A stretch of DNA of 64,000 nt, taken from Amoebophrya sp. A120 (taxonomy: Eukaryota; Sar; Dinophyceae; Syndiniales; Amoebophryaceae). Shown piece after piece: positions 41,301 through 54,501 of the stretch. The stretch covers positions 7,485,506 through 7,549,505 of the forward strand of contig CAJINV010000001.1 in NCBI GenBank assembly GCA_905178155.1, written 5' to 3'. Under the pieces are notes generated by a model. The model saw only the letters and a program-made list of their open reading frames with translations. It did not search any database and had not been told where the DNA came from. A program made the position numbers and the translations under genes. Within the stretch, counting starts at the first letter, position 1. Every line of letters begins with the position of its first letter.

Positions 41301-44300
41301 ACCGCGAGGTTTATGACACTGGACGATGAGTCAGACACGCGCTTCCGCCAGCTGCAGAAGACTTCGAAGCTATTCGAAATGCAAGAGGATTTGCACGGAC
41401 TGTACGACGGACTAGCGCACTACATCGCGCTCGATCCTGCCAAGTATGAGGACCCGCACGAGCTGTTGCACATGTTTCTCGTCGGCACGAGGCCGTATCC
41501 AGCGTGCACGTATGAAAATTGTCGCGAACTGTCCTTGGATCACGAAGTAACGCTGTGTAACGACCACCGTTGCCACCTTCCGATTTTTCAAGCCGACGGG
41601 AGCAAGTTGCGGTGCTCGAAACCCCGCGACCCTCTGAAGCAGTATCTGTGTGCCGACCATGCTTGCCAAGCCGATTATTGCCAAAAGCCGCGTTTTAGGA
41701 TGGACGGCCAGGAGTGGCTGTGCGAGTCCTGCGTTTGCTTCCAATGCGTGAAACTGGGTATCGTACCGGCGCAGTGGGCTTGGGACGAGCCGCCGCGCAA
41801 CGTGTGTGAGAATCACAGGCTGTGCACTCTGCCGGATTGCCAGGAGCTGGCGCTTCCGGACGCTGACCACTGTGAGCTGCACTCGCGACCCAGATGCCAG
41901 TACCGGAAGCTGGGCGGGTGGGGCTTCCAGTGTGCGGAGGCTGCGATTTCTCGCGATTTTCCGTACTGCCGAGCGCACATCGATTTTTTTGCATCCGAGG
42001 AATCCCCAGAGCTGAAAAGTGCTGGTCCTGGTGCAGGAGCCGGGTCTCAAGAAGTGGAGCTCGAAGCAGCGATCCAGCTGAACAACGAGAAGCGAAGGTG
42101 TGCGGGCAAAACCCGGAAGGGTAAGGAATGCAGGTCCTGGGCCGAGCCAAATTCGGACTACTGCCATGCGCATGCGCCTCTTGTGGCGAAGGCTGTAGTA
42201 AACAGTGATCCAAGCTGCACAGGGGAGCGGAACCAAATCGATTCGCAGCCGGCGCACTGTGAACCCACGTTAACTTCGAACACTGCATCAAAGTCTACCA
42301 CTGCGCCGGATTCGGCACTGCCAACTGGTGCCGACGATGGATTTGCAACACCACGGAGCGGCGTTTCTGAAGCGGACAAAACCGAGGACCTCCTGCAGGA
42401 AGTTGCCGGGCCCGCTCCCGCACAGTCCCTGGGACCAGCCGGGAGCGCCACAGAAATTCCACCACCTTTCCCCGAAGCTGCAGTCGAGGAAGGTAGTGAT
42501 GTTGACGAAGAGGCACATTTTCGGCCACCGCCAGGGCTTGACCGCGCCGACATGGGGATGGGCAACGACAATCCGGATGAGGCAGAGGAAGCCGATGGAT
42601 TGCAGCACCTTCGCGAGGTGTACGATTTTGAGGAAAATGACGCCAGTGACGCATTCAACAATATAGGCGAGGACGATCCGTGGAGTGCCTCCGGTGCCGC
42701 CCCAGGGATGAACGAGGGGTTCCAGGAAAGTGAAAATAAACAAGGTACTTTTACAAATGATGTGCAAGAAGATGCTACTTTGCCGCGCCACTGCTGTTGT
42801 CATGCAAAAAAGTCGCGAATCGGCATCGAAAAACACTAAAACTACATGTTGAAGAGTCTGTATTAGTTTTTCTGCTGTAGGTTTTGTTACAACTTGCCAG
42901 GAGCCGGTCCGTCTTCGTCCGGGAGCCAAGGTTACGATGACAGCTCAGCAGTGCCGCCTCGGTCGCCTAAGCGAGAGACGCTGGAGAAGCGACCGCCGCA
43001 CGAATGGGCCTGGGACATGACCCTCGAGCAGCGTTGGGATGCGTGCCAAGACTTCATGTTCGGACAAATCGAAATTATGCAGGAGGTGCTCGAATGCGTA
43101 AAACAGCAACTGCCTGTCGCGCGGAAGCGCTTGCAGGAAGCGGACATCCGCACCAGGGCCAAAGTGTACGAGAACAAGACCGTGATCGGGGGCACCATCG
43201 TCGGATGCATTGCCCGCCTCGAGGCTATTCGGGCCACGCAACCGTTTGCCGTCATTGTCGAAGAGGCCTCGGAAGTGTTGGAGCCCTTACTCTTCTCGTG
43301 CCTGTGCCCGAGCACAACGAAGTTTGAGATGATTGGAGACCACCTGCAGTTGCAGCCGAGCCTGATGGACAAATTTGAATTTACCCTCGTGAACAAGATC
43401 AATGTCAGTATGTTCGAGCGCCTCATCCGCGCACCCCCGAATCACCAGGTGCCCAATGGCGTGCTGTCCATCCAGCGCCGTATGCGCCGGGATGTAGCGG
43501 ACCTCACGCGCGAGTACTACAAGGACATCGTTGCGATCCAGGACCACGAAGTATGCAGCACGAAAGTGATTCCCGGTTCCGACGCCCGGAAAAGCTTTTG
43601 GATGGGTCGCGAGATCCCTGGCGTGCAGTCGCACATCTATCTCTGGACGCACACCGGTGCACAGACCAAGGCCGAAGTGGGCATGAGCAAGATCAATCGG
43701 CACGAAGCAAAACTGATTGTGCACCTGGCATACTACCTGGTCAGCTGCGGCGTGAAGCGGGAGTCGATTGCCATTCTCACACCGTACAAGGGGCAGCTCA
43801 TGCTGTTGCGGAAAATGCTATTGCAGGACAAAACGAACGACCGCCTCCTGGCCTGGGACAACACGGCCAGGAACCAGGTGCGGTTGTCGACAGTCGACCG
43901 ATTCCAGGGGGACGAGGCGGATGTGGTGCTGGTATCCTTGGTGGTGGATGAGAAATCGAAAACGCCCTTCGTGAAATTGGTGAACCGCATGATTGTGCTG
44001 CTGTCCCGGGCCCGCCTGGGTATGTACGTTCTGGGCAACGTCGGGTACTTTGAAAACCGCAGCGGTGGCAGCGCTCAGAGCATCAAACACTGGATGCGGA
44101 CGTTCGAAATTTTGCAGCAGCCGGCGGAGACCTCGGACAACAGCTCCGACCGCAGCGTGCAGGTACAGCGAAAGGATGTCGAGAAAATGGGTTTGTCTCA
44201 AGCCTCTGCATCTGTACAGCAGGACTTGGAGCAGTTGCTCGCAGATGATGTTACCTGCGTGGACGTGAAGCTGTCTGGTGCTCGCTTCGACGGTGCGCGG

Positions 44301-47300
44301 GTTGGTGGTAAGCTTCCACTCTGCTGCCCACAGCATCCACTCGCGTCCCGCATCGAAGTCGAGAAACCGGAGGACCTGGCGTTGGGCTTTTGTGAGGTGG
44401 CCTGCGAGTACGTCTTGCCCTGCGGACACGACTGCGGGTTGAAGTGCCACTGGATGCAGAAAAAACACAACACGAAGTGCAAGGTCTCAGTGGACTCGCC
44501 GTGCGACAAGCACCCGGATCCGGTTTTGTGTCGCGACGTGTACCGAAATGCCCCCGGAGCGCGCCCGGACCAGGACGACATCGAGATTGCAAAAGAGAAG
44601 TACGCCTGTCCCGTCGACGTTTTGCTAGAACTGCCGTGCAGTCATGAGGAAAAGATGCCTTGTTTCCGGAAGGAGGCGATTTTGAGCGGCGGACTGAAGT
44701 ATCCCGATTGCAATCAGCCGTCGCCCAAACCGTATCTCTACCCATCGTGCGGGCACTCTCTTGCCGTGACTTGCGCCGAACTGTCGCGCTACGACAACCA
44801 CCCCTCGCAGGTCCCAAAGTGCGAGGAATCGGTGACCTACGTGCCGCAGGACTGCAATCACACCCGGTCTGTCCGCTGTTACCTTGAGCAACAATACAGA
44901 AGTGGGGCTGCGCTGTACACCTGTCCAGAAAAGGTCGACATTCTTCTGCCTCGCTGCGGGCACAACGCCAAAATGAGTTGCCAGCAAAGTGTCAAGCTCG
45001 CAAAATGGGAGCCCGGTCCTGGGAACGAGCGATGTTCTGAGGTCGGAGTTGTACGCGAAGGGGTTCGCTATGGTCCCAAGGATTACACATGCCGCGAGGA
45101 GGTGACGTTCGTCCGTGCATGCGGGCACGAGCAGAAGATGACTTGTGAAGCCGCGTTTCTCGCTGCAGAAAGGAAGCCTCCGTGCACGGAAAAGGTAGAG
45201 GTTACAAATCCGCATTGCGGCCACACCTGCGAAGTTGCGTGTGCAGAGGCGCAAAAATTGAAACATCTGAATATTCCTAATCCTTCGAGCGCGCCGCAGG
45301 ACGATCTGTGCGAGACCCGCGTGACGCCGTTTCCAACCACGTTGCCACGCGGCATGGAAAAGTGCAAACACCAGGTGAAGCTGCGAAGAAAGTGTGGCCA
45401 TGTCCAGGAAATGTCCTGTGCCGAAGCGCGACGGAGTCCCCTCAGCAAGTGCACTGCGACGGTGGAGATCCGTAGTCCGCTCTGTGGGCACGTGATATCC
45501 GTTCCTTGTCACCTGAAGAGTGCTGTGGAAGCGTGGCAGCCGTGGAGTGCAAGCGTCACGGAGGAATTGCAAGAACGTGAGGCACTGGTGCCGAACGCCA
45601 AGCCGCGGTGCTCGCTGCCAACTAACCAAGATGCGGTTTTGAAGATTCTCAAGACTTGCACAAAGAAAATCACAGTGGCCAAGAGCTGCGGACATACGTA
45701 CAAGGAATCGTGTAGAGAGCTGTTGACGATCGTGCAGGACGGTGGGCAAGTGAAAAAAGGTGACAGTTGTTCGGAGCTTGTGACGCGGACGTTACGGGAT
45801 TGTTCTCATGAGGTCACCATCCCCTGCAAGAAGTGGCAAAAGTATCAGGCGGGGCAGATTAAGATCGATTGCAGCACGGAGATTGTCGTCCCTTGCTGGA
45901 ATCAGTCTCGCTGTGGTCATACGGCCCTAAAAGTGAAGTGCTCCGAAAACACCGCTGGTCTCGTGTGTTGCGGCAAGGAGTCCTCTTGGCAGTGTCAGCA
46001 TGCGGACCAGCACGTTCATCAAGTTTCTCTTTGCTACCAAGGAGAGCCAACGATGTGCCCGACCTGTGACGATTCCGACCTCGACAAGGCCATCGCTTTA
46101 GCCCGGGCGCAGGCCGGTGAAAAACCGTTCACGGAGACACCTTATGCGCTGCTGAGAACTTCTACTTCTCGCTCCGTTCTCCGAAAAAAACAAGGAGGAG
46201 TGCGACAGGCCCTTTTCGGAACGCTGTTCAATCGACGAGGCGCAGAAGAGAGCTCTTGCCTGATCACGTCCTCGTTAACTTGCATCCACCCCCACAAAGT
46301 ACGGGACTTGCTGGCACTCGATGCGGATTCAAGATACTCGAACCTGAAGAAGTTTTGGGAGGAACAAGGATCCGTCTTGCAAAAGTGGAAAATGTGGCGG
46401 GAAAAGAATGGTCCAGCCGCACCCTTCGATCGAGAACTTTTTTCACCGAGTCTGATCCCAGTGTTTTTCGTCGTGTCGCAGGACAAGGGCGCCGAGGAGC
46501 AAGAACGGGGCTTCCTCAAACGGAGTAACTTTGTGCGAGGAAAGACCTTGGGTGGGATCGCCCTCCACCGGCTTACCAAAGACAACATTGCTACCGTTGC
46601 TCATGTCGCGAAAGGGTCTACGCCCAAGAAACTGCTGTGTGGGTATTTGTACACTGTAAAAGCGACAACCGATGAAAAGTGGCCGACGAAGCAGGGCACC
46701 AAAGACCTGGTCAAAAAGTGGCGCGAAAAGGAGGGCTGTGACACAGTCGAGTTCGCAGTAAAGGACACCACCGAACCGCGCAAACTCATAACATGGGACC
46801 CGTGTGCTCTCTACGCGACACACTGCCTTGGTCCGCTGAGCCACGAAGAACTGTGTGACTGGGCCGAAGATATCGACTTGAATCACCACGAGGAGTTGGA
46901 TGCAACGGATTTGAAGCCCCGGAGGATTGACTTTGTGGCCCCCGGGGTCGAAAGTCAAAAGATTACAATCGGCAAGGTGCAATCTCCAAAAGACGAGGAC
47001 GGCGAACTATCGCATACGAGCAGTAGTAGTGCGGCTGTCGGAAAGCCAGCCCTTGAGACGTCAACCCCTCTGAACATTCTCCGCGACACTTGGGCAGCGA
47101 CGGTTGCGTTCCCAACCTCGGCAGCAGCGGGAAATGAGGAGGACGTGTTAGGTCTGAAGAATGTCCTGTCGGGCGTCGCCGAAACAGAACTCAAGAAAAA
47201 GCTGCAGTTTATTAACGCCGACGCGGAGATCTTCGCGGGCAAGAAACTGCTTGAAACAGTGCTAGGTAAAAAAGCGAAAGGCAAGAAAAACAAAACCGGC

Positions 47301-50300
47301 GAATCACTGACCGGACACCTGCTGGCTGCGCTGGAGTTTGACGTGTTGGACGACGCCGATCGCGCCACTATGGAACTCGAGCAGTACTGCACCGAACTGC
47401 GGCAAAAAGGCGACCCCGCGCATCCACTCCTGCTCCTCGCGTTTGCCCGCATCGGAATGGTGAGTGTCATTGGAGCAGCAGAATTAAAATCGACATCAAA
47501 CGTTGACGCAGACCAACTGCTGCACACGTTCTATTCCCGGTATCCGGGAATGGCCGAGATGTTGCTCACGCCAGACGAGAAAGAAACTGCCCAGCAAGTA
47601 AAGGATGACAGTGCAGCGCAGAACGATGAAACCAACCAAAGAGCCACTGGTACTCTGGCAAGCCCTGCGGACCAGTGGGAAGATGCGAAAGATACTTATA
47701 ACCTCAAGTCCGACGCTATGGACGAGCTTATTGCGCTGACGGGCCTGCGAAAGGTGAAAATTGCAGCACTGCAGCTCTTCAAGACCGGCCGCGTTTTCGC
47801 GGATATGGACGCCGCGAAGCGGAAAAAAAATGCGCCCTCGCTGAACTACGTCTTTCTGGGAAACCCAGGGACCGGGAAAACAACGGTGGCGCGGTTGTTT
47901 GCGCGCATTTTGCGAGATGCTGGGCTTCGGACCAAGACTAATTTCGAAGAGTGCAGCGCGCAGACGCTCAAGGAGGAGGGCGTTGACGAGTTCAAGAAGA
48001 AAGTGCAGAATGCTATGGACGGGGTGCTGTTCATCGACGAAGCTTACAATCTGGACCCGATGGGTGACAGATTTAAGGGCGGCCCCATTGCCAACGAACT
48101 GCTGACCTTTTCCGAGAATGAGCGGGAGCGGCTGTCCTTCATCCTGGCGGGGTACGAGGACGAGCTGAACGACAAGCTTTTCGCGTTCAACCCGGGTTTC
48201 AAGAGCCGATTTACCGAGGTGGTATTTGAAGACTTCGATGAGGACGAGCTTCTGTCCATTTGGAACCACCAGCGCGAAGACAGGGAATGGCGGGAGGCCG
48301 ATGACCGGCTGGGGAAGGTGGTCATCCGCCGGTTGGCCAAGCTTCGAGGTCGCAAGGGCTTTGGCAACGCGCGGGATGTGCGGAAGAGGCTGGATGAAGC
48401 CTGCAACCGTGCCATGAACCGCGACGAGGTTGACGCGAGCAACCTGGTAATCGAGATGACGGACGCCGTGGGCGAGAATCCGGTCTACAATGACAAGTTG
48501 CGCAAGCTGCTGAAGAACATCGAGAAAATGACGGGGTGGGCGAAGGTGAAAAAGGCCATGCAGGCTCTGGTGAAAACCTGCGGCGAAAACTACGACCGCG
48601 AGTTGAATGGGCAGGCGCCCCTGCCGGTGTTTCTGAACCGCATGTTTTTGGGAAACCCCGGCACCGGGAAAACCACCTGCGCCAAACTGTACGGGCAACT
48701 CCTCAAGGAATTGGGGTTTCTCTCCAACGGGGAGGTGGTGGAAAAAACGGCTGGCGACCTCGGTGGTGCGGTCGTGGGCGAGGCGAAGCAAAAGACCGTG
48801 CAGCTGCTGGAGTCGTGCCGCGGAAAAGTGTTGCTCATCGACGAGGCCTACGGGCTAGACGACGGCCTATACGGGAAGCAAGCCCTGGACGCCCTAGTCG
48901 AGAAGGCGCAGGGCACCGAGGCGGACGACATTGCGGTGCTGCTGCTCGGGTACGAAGAGCAGATGCTGACCATGCTGAAAAACCAGAACCCCGGGCTGAG
49001 TCGCCGGTTCGCGCCGGAGCAGGCCTTCTACTTCGAGGACTACACGCCACCGGAGCTTGACGCGATTCTGATGCAAAACTGCAAAGATCAGCAGTATCGT
49101 CCCAGCATGGAGTTCCGCGAAAAGGCGAAGAAGAAACTTGAACGGCAAAAGCGCAGCGAAGCCTACTTCGGCAATGCGGGCGCGGTGAAAAACCTGCTGA
49201 AGGCCGCCTTGACTAAAGCCTCTGCGTCTCGGAAATGCGAGGCAGACGGCACCATGAAGCTGCTTCCCGAGGACATTGAGATGCCGGAAGACGAGTTTGC
49301 AGGAACGGATCCGTTTGAAGAGCTGGACAAGTTGTACCGAATGGACAAAGTGAAAGAGACGCTCCAGAAGGTCAAGAACCAAGTCGATCTCGCGGAGCAA
49401 GAAGGCGACGCACGGCCGGATCTTGGCCACTTCGTTTTCGTTGGCGCACCGGGAACCGGGAAGACCACGGTGGCCCGCATCATGGCCCGGTTGCTGTACC
49501 GCTCAGGATTCCTGGCCCGCGAGACGGTGGTCGAGACCACCGGGCAGAACCTCACCGGCGAGGCCGTCGGCACCACCAAAAAGAAGGTGGAGGACGAGCT
49601 GGACAAAGCCCGAGGCGGGGTGTTGTTCATCGACGAAGCGTACGAACTGGGCAAGAGCATGTACGGCTCCGAGGCCTGTTCCGCACTTGTTGCTGCTATG
49701 ACCAGTGAGAAGTACGCTGGCTTGGTGATCGTTTTCGCGGGCTACCAGTCGGAAATGCAAAAAATGCTCGACACCAATCCCGGGCTCAAAAGCCGGTTTA
49801 AGCATTTCCTGGAGTTCCCCGATTGGGATGCCGCAGACTGTCTGGATCTGCTGCAAAAGCGCGCTGTCAAGGAGAGTTATGCAATGGAAGACGCCGCAGC
49901 TGTCGATCGTGTCCTGGAGAAAGGCTTCGAGAAGCTGCGGAAGTTGGCAGGCTGGGGAAACGCTCGTGATGTCGACAGTGTTTGGAAAGAAATGCTTGCG
50001 CAACGCGCTGATCGTCTCGCGGGATGCCCGGACGACGGGCGGCCAGAGCGTACGTTGCAGACTGACGACGTCAAGACTGCGATCGAAAACCTCATCAATA
50101 TTCGGATGGGGAACGTATCCTCGGGCGCCTCTTCCGCTTCGAACGCGGATCCGTTTGCGCCGCTGGATAACCTTTATCGCATGAGTCTCGTAAAGGAAAA
50201 ACTGCAGGGAATCAAACTTCGCGCTGAAATGGCCTTGAAAGACGGCGAGGACCCGCCGCCGCTTGGGCACTTCGTCTTCTCTGGGGCGCCGGGGACGGGC

Positions 50301-52541
50301 AAGACCACAGTCGCGCGCGTGATGGCGGACATCTTGGCGAGACTGCAACTCATTGGACGCAATAACGTTGTTGAGACGTCTGGTCTTGAGCTTACCGGCG
50401 AATTTGTTGGTCACACGAAGAAAAAAGTCGAAGAAGAGCTGGACAAAGCAAAAGGAGGCGTTCTGTTCATTGACGAGGCTTACGAGCTCGGAAAAGGGCA
50501 ATTCGGAACCGAAGCGGTCACGACACTGGTTGCCGCAATGACAGATCCGGCGTACGCGGGCCTCACCATCGTCTTTGCGGGATACCAAGCCGACATGTTC
50601 AAAATGCTTGACGCCAACATCGGACTCAAGTCTCGCGTGAAACACTTTATCGAGTTTCCAGATTGGACTGCCGACGATTGCAGTCACCTGTTTTACAAAA
50701 TGGTGACGGACAAAAGTTTCGAATTAGATTCCGACCGCACGAAACCGCTTCTCTTGAAGGGCTTCAAAACTGTCATTCCACTCAAAGGTTGGGGAAACGC
50801 GCGCGACGTGCACAAATTTTGGGATGCTGTAATGGAAAATCGAGCCACGCGAGAAAACGTGACACCCTCGGGAGAAGGGACAAAGATTATTGCCGTGGAC
50901 GACGTGAAACTTGCAATGAACAGCTTTGTGGCGGAGCGACAGGGAACGTCCGCGAATACAAAGAAACTTTCAGCAGACCCATTTGCCGCTCTCGACGCCT
51001 TGTATCGCATGGACGATGTGAAGAAAGTTTTGCAGACGCTGCGCGACGCATACGAGATAGCAAGCGTGGATGGCGTAGATCCGCCACCGCTGGGCCATTT
51101 CGTTTTTGACGGCTCTCCCGGCACCGGAAAAACCACCGTGGCGCGGGTCATGGCCGAAATTCTGGCCAGTCTTGGTTTGATTGCGCGCGGACACGTGGAA
51201 GAGACGTCGGGACACAAAATGTGCGGCCAGTACGTAGGCGAGACCAAAAATGTCGTTAAGGATTACTTGAATCGCGCCCAGGGAGGGGTATTATTCATCG
51301 ACGAAGCATACAGTATGGGACGCGGGCAGTTCGGCAAGGAGGCGGTGGACTCTCTCGTGGAGGCCATGACGGATCCTCAGTACGCGGGCGTCGTCGTGGT
51401 CATCGCCGGCTATCCCAGAGACATTAGTGACATGCTGGATTGCAACGCGGGGCTCAAGAGCCGGTTCACTCATAGACTGCCATTTCCAGACTGGGCCCCG
51501 AAAGATTGCGTGGAATGCTTCAAGAAAAAGGCGGCAACGAAGGAATTTCAGCTCGAAGCCGGGGTGGAGCAGATTCTCTTGCAGGGCTTCAAGGTTCTCT
51601 CCCGGCTCGGTGGATGGAGCAACGCGCGGGACGTCGGGGGGTTGTGGGACGCTGCGTACAGGGAGCGTGCCGCAAGATCGAAGCAGACCGGAGATACGAA
51701 CAAACTTCTCACCAAGTCGGACATTGATAAGGCACTCCGTTCGAAAATCGATGACCGAAAGGCGGGAACTGACCAGAAAAGCATGTTGGGAGGACGAGCA
51801 GCCGGTGACGACGATGAATCCGCTCCGGTACGGATGGTTGACAGCAGTGCGGCGCCATCTTCGTCGGGGCAAGTGCAGGACCGCGACCAAGACGTGGAAA
51901 ACAAAAATGAGCGGGAGGAGTGCGCAGAGCAGCAGTGCGAACTGGAACTCGAGGAGGTCTTGCTAGACGACGTGTCGGGCGACGGGGGGAATGGCGGCCT
52001 CGATCCTGTGTGCACGCCAGTCGCCGAGCGTGACCCCGGTGTCTCTGATGAGGTTTGGAACGAGCTCCAAGCCGCAAAAGAAGAGGAAGAGCGGTATGCT
52101 GCTGAGCTGGCGGCTAAAGAGGAGGAGCGGAAACGAATCGAAGCGCAAATCGAGGCAGAAATGCGCGCAAAACAGGTACTCGTACTTCATATTCAATTTT
52201 CGGCATTTGCTTTGCTGGTTTGCATCGAGCAAAACCCAGATATGTTTTCTCTCTTAGTACCCGACCTAAACACAGAACCAAACATGATCGATGGTGCAAT
52301 TGCATAATAACAGCTCGCCAAAGAAGCTTACGAAGCGAAGATGCGGGAACTGGAGCGATTGCGTGCGGAGGAAGAAGCGAAACGCCGTGAGCGGGAACGA
52401 ATTATGCAGAAGCTGCGCAAAATTGGAAATTGCCCTATGGGTTTTGTTTGGTACAAAACGGGCGGAGGGTGGCGCTGTGCAGCAGGGGGTCACTTCGTCA
52501 GTGACGCGCAATTGCACCGCGATTTTTCGATGCCATGCTAG
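38400..52541 (+). CDS. Giant CCCH/SF1-helicase/NFX1-finger/five-AAA+ protein
   Basis: Three exons, 38400-42744, 42901-52175 and 52314-52541, with GT-AG introns in matching phase, give about 4,615 residues. The order is: Gly/Lys/Gln repeats (1-90); a CCCH finger (about 95-115, C-x8-C-x5-C-x3-H); a UPF1/ZNFX1-type SF1 helicase with Walker A GPPGTGKS near 732; a large acidic and Cys/His-rich insert (CRSW..YCHAH); motif GDHLQLQPS near 1594, DRFQGDE near 1781 and NRMIVLLSRAR near 1810; about 12 NFX1-type fingers (CGHxxxxxC) at 1950-2470; an unrecognised region 2565-2800; and five CbxX/CfqX-type AAA+ modules with Walker A near 3102, 3366, 3630, 3910 and 4186, each with a (F/L)IDEAY Walker B and a late GNA-type motif (NARDV in four, NAGAV in the second). 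A coiled coil and a CPMGFVWYKTGGGWRCAAGGH end follow. Related helicase/NFX1/AAA+ fusions occur in fungi. An RNA-surveillance role is inference. Confidence 0.85.
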
Positions 52542-54501
52542 GTAGGTGGCGTCGAAGCATACCGAAACACTGAAGTCAGAAAATCCCTATCCTCTTCTAG
52601 AAAATTAGAGCTTATGCAGAAGCATTTTTTCTATGTGTAAAGTACAGGCCTAGTTTAGTCAGTTGAAATTCATCACTATTATTTGATAATGTGACGAATG
52701 TTGTATATACAACAGAGCATACAGTTTTCTGTTTTTCGATACAGTGCCGGTAGACATGATCACAGTAAAGAACTTGAAGACCACACAGAAATCGTAACAT
52801 AAAATCTTCATTTGTGTAGCTGACATTGTCCTATTGGTAAGTAGTTTCCAAGAAGAGCGGTGAACGACCGAAAATCTGTAAAATTTCCCGGTGCCAGGAA
52901 TCACTTTGATTCCCTCATTCTTCAATTTTTTGGCACCCAAGTCACCCATTCCAACATACAAGTTTGTTAAAACTCATTCTTATCAGAAAAAAAATACAAG
53001 AACCCATTCAGATCTAGAAGCTTCAACGTCATTCATGTTGCCGCTTGAATCCGTTTTATTTTCACAGCAGGCTCTTTGTCTTTCATGACTGAACCAACGG
53101 CGAGTGTTTGCTGTTATTGATTTATCATGCTTTTTCTTGGCCAGTCATGCGCTACAGCACAAGAGAGAGCACTAGCATCAAGCCAAAACGATGCTCTGAA
53201 GTCGTCTGGTTTGTTTCGTGTAAAGTGCTTTCGTCGAAAGATTCGACTTCGTAGCTGAGTGAGAGTTGGGCACGAAGAATCGCGGCAACAAGTTTATCGC
53301 TCGCGCACGCCCTGTAATTGATTCCTTCGCGACATGATCTAACCCTGAGCGCGACGGAGGCTGCGTGAATCATGCCGACAATCGCATCGAAGAGACAAGG
53401 GTCGTTCGCTCTGAATACCACGCCCCACCACGGCGAGAGCTAATTTTTGATTCGTGCCGGTTTTGTATGTAGTGAGGTCACCGAACGGTTCTAACCGGGG
53501 AGTTTTTTTGCCACCCAGACAGCAAAACGGCCGGCAGTTTTCAAGCGGCCGGAAGCGTTTTTTGACATAAAACATTTTCAATTATCAAGCGGACGGGGCT
53601 TGGCGTCAAACAAGCCCGGTCGAAAACTATCGATTCGCACTTGATAAAACGACGCAGGGGAGCTGGCAAAAGGGGCGCCCTTCTGAGGCGCCCACCGCCT
53701 TAGTTTCTGGCGATTTTGGGCGTCCAAAAAGGGGCGCGCAAAAAACGCGCCCAAAATCAGAACAGCGAAACAGCATGGCGCGGCCGCGATTTCGGAGCAT
53801 TTTGGGCGGCCGCGAAAGCGGCCGCCTTTTCGCCGGTTTCAGAGCCTGGGAAGCTTTGCAAAAAGCGCCGGCGTGAAAAATAAAAACGCGAAAAAGAAAA
53901 AGCGGCCCGCACGCGCAAAGCCAATCCGCATGCTATGGGCCCGATTTTTCTTCGCTTTTTGGGCGCCCCCCGTGGCACCCGGATCGGCCCCATAGCATGG
54001 GGGCTGGCCTTTGGAAAGGGGCTTTGCAAATGTGCTGAAATTTGTGATGTTTCTCAAGTGACCGCCATACCGTGCGGCATAACGTTACTCAGGGCGGTAT
54101 GGCGAGCCCAGAAAAAGCAAAGCCGCGGCCAAGGCAGCGGTCGGCAAAAAAACGCCCACGACCTCACTACCCCCGCCCCGGCGGCTATATATGGCAATGT
54201 GAAATGATGTCTATCCCTGTCGCGTATGTGTTTTCTCATTCACTTTCACTTTCTGATTCTGTTTCCTCGTTCAAGGGTCTTGCTTGCCCCGGAGCCGCAA
54301 GCACGACCGACAGACCAGAACGTGGCTACGGCCCAGGTGCGTGACCGAAACAAGATGTCCACGCTATCAGCATTTCTAGCGTAGTCCGAGCACTACTCAA
54401 CGAAGCAGGCTGGCAAGCGTCATCTGCGGACAGACGGCACCGCAATCCGAGGTGAGCAGAAGTTCTTCTGGATCCTGGCCTGAGCCCGCTCGTCCACGAC
54501 G
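52542..54501. other. Long intergenic region
   Basis: About 2 kb without a supported gene. The first kilobase is AT-rich. The second half (53582-54104) is GC-rich and full of inverted repeats, listed separately. A fragment on the minus strand near 52870-52960 reads like protein (YVGMGDLGAKKLKNEGIK) but is too short to call. Confidence 0.5.
53582..54104. repeat. GC-rich cluster of inverted repeats and hairpins
   Basis: At least six hairpins lie in about 520 bp. TTATCAAG pairs 53582-53589 with 53640-53647 and encloses GGGCTTG/CAAGCCC. GATTTTGGGCG at 53712-53722 pairs with 53748-53758 and encloses GGGCGCG/CGCGCCC. 53805-53826 is a perfect 9-bp stem closed by GAAA. A 17-base arm at 53929-53945 pairs with 53983-53999 with one mismatch. 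CGCCATACC at 54063-54071 pairs with 54096-54104. Composition differs sharply from the flanks. It could be a foldback transposon relic, a nested repeat or a structured RNA; I cannot name it. Confidence 0.75.

Noticed and set aside
44625-45749. Minus-strand open frame of 374 codons
   Set aside because: Opposite the NFX1 fingers; its sequence is a shadow of the real gene.
47496-48791. Minus-strand open frame of 431 codons
   Set aside because: It lies opposite the AAA+ modules of the giant gene. GC-rich codon bias leaves the opposite strand open; the product has no motif.
47700-51780. Possible bacterial transfer because the AAA+ modules resemble SpoVK/CbxX
   Set aside because: The modules are fused in frame to eukaryotic NFX1 and helicase parts, and similar fusions exist in fungi; nothing in composition points to recent transfer.
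52659-52961. Minus-strand fragment reading YVGMGDLGAKKLKNEGIK
   Set aside because: Too short, no start, no clear splice partners. It might be a gene relic but cannot be supported.
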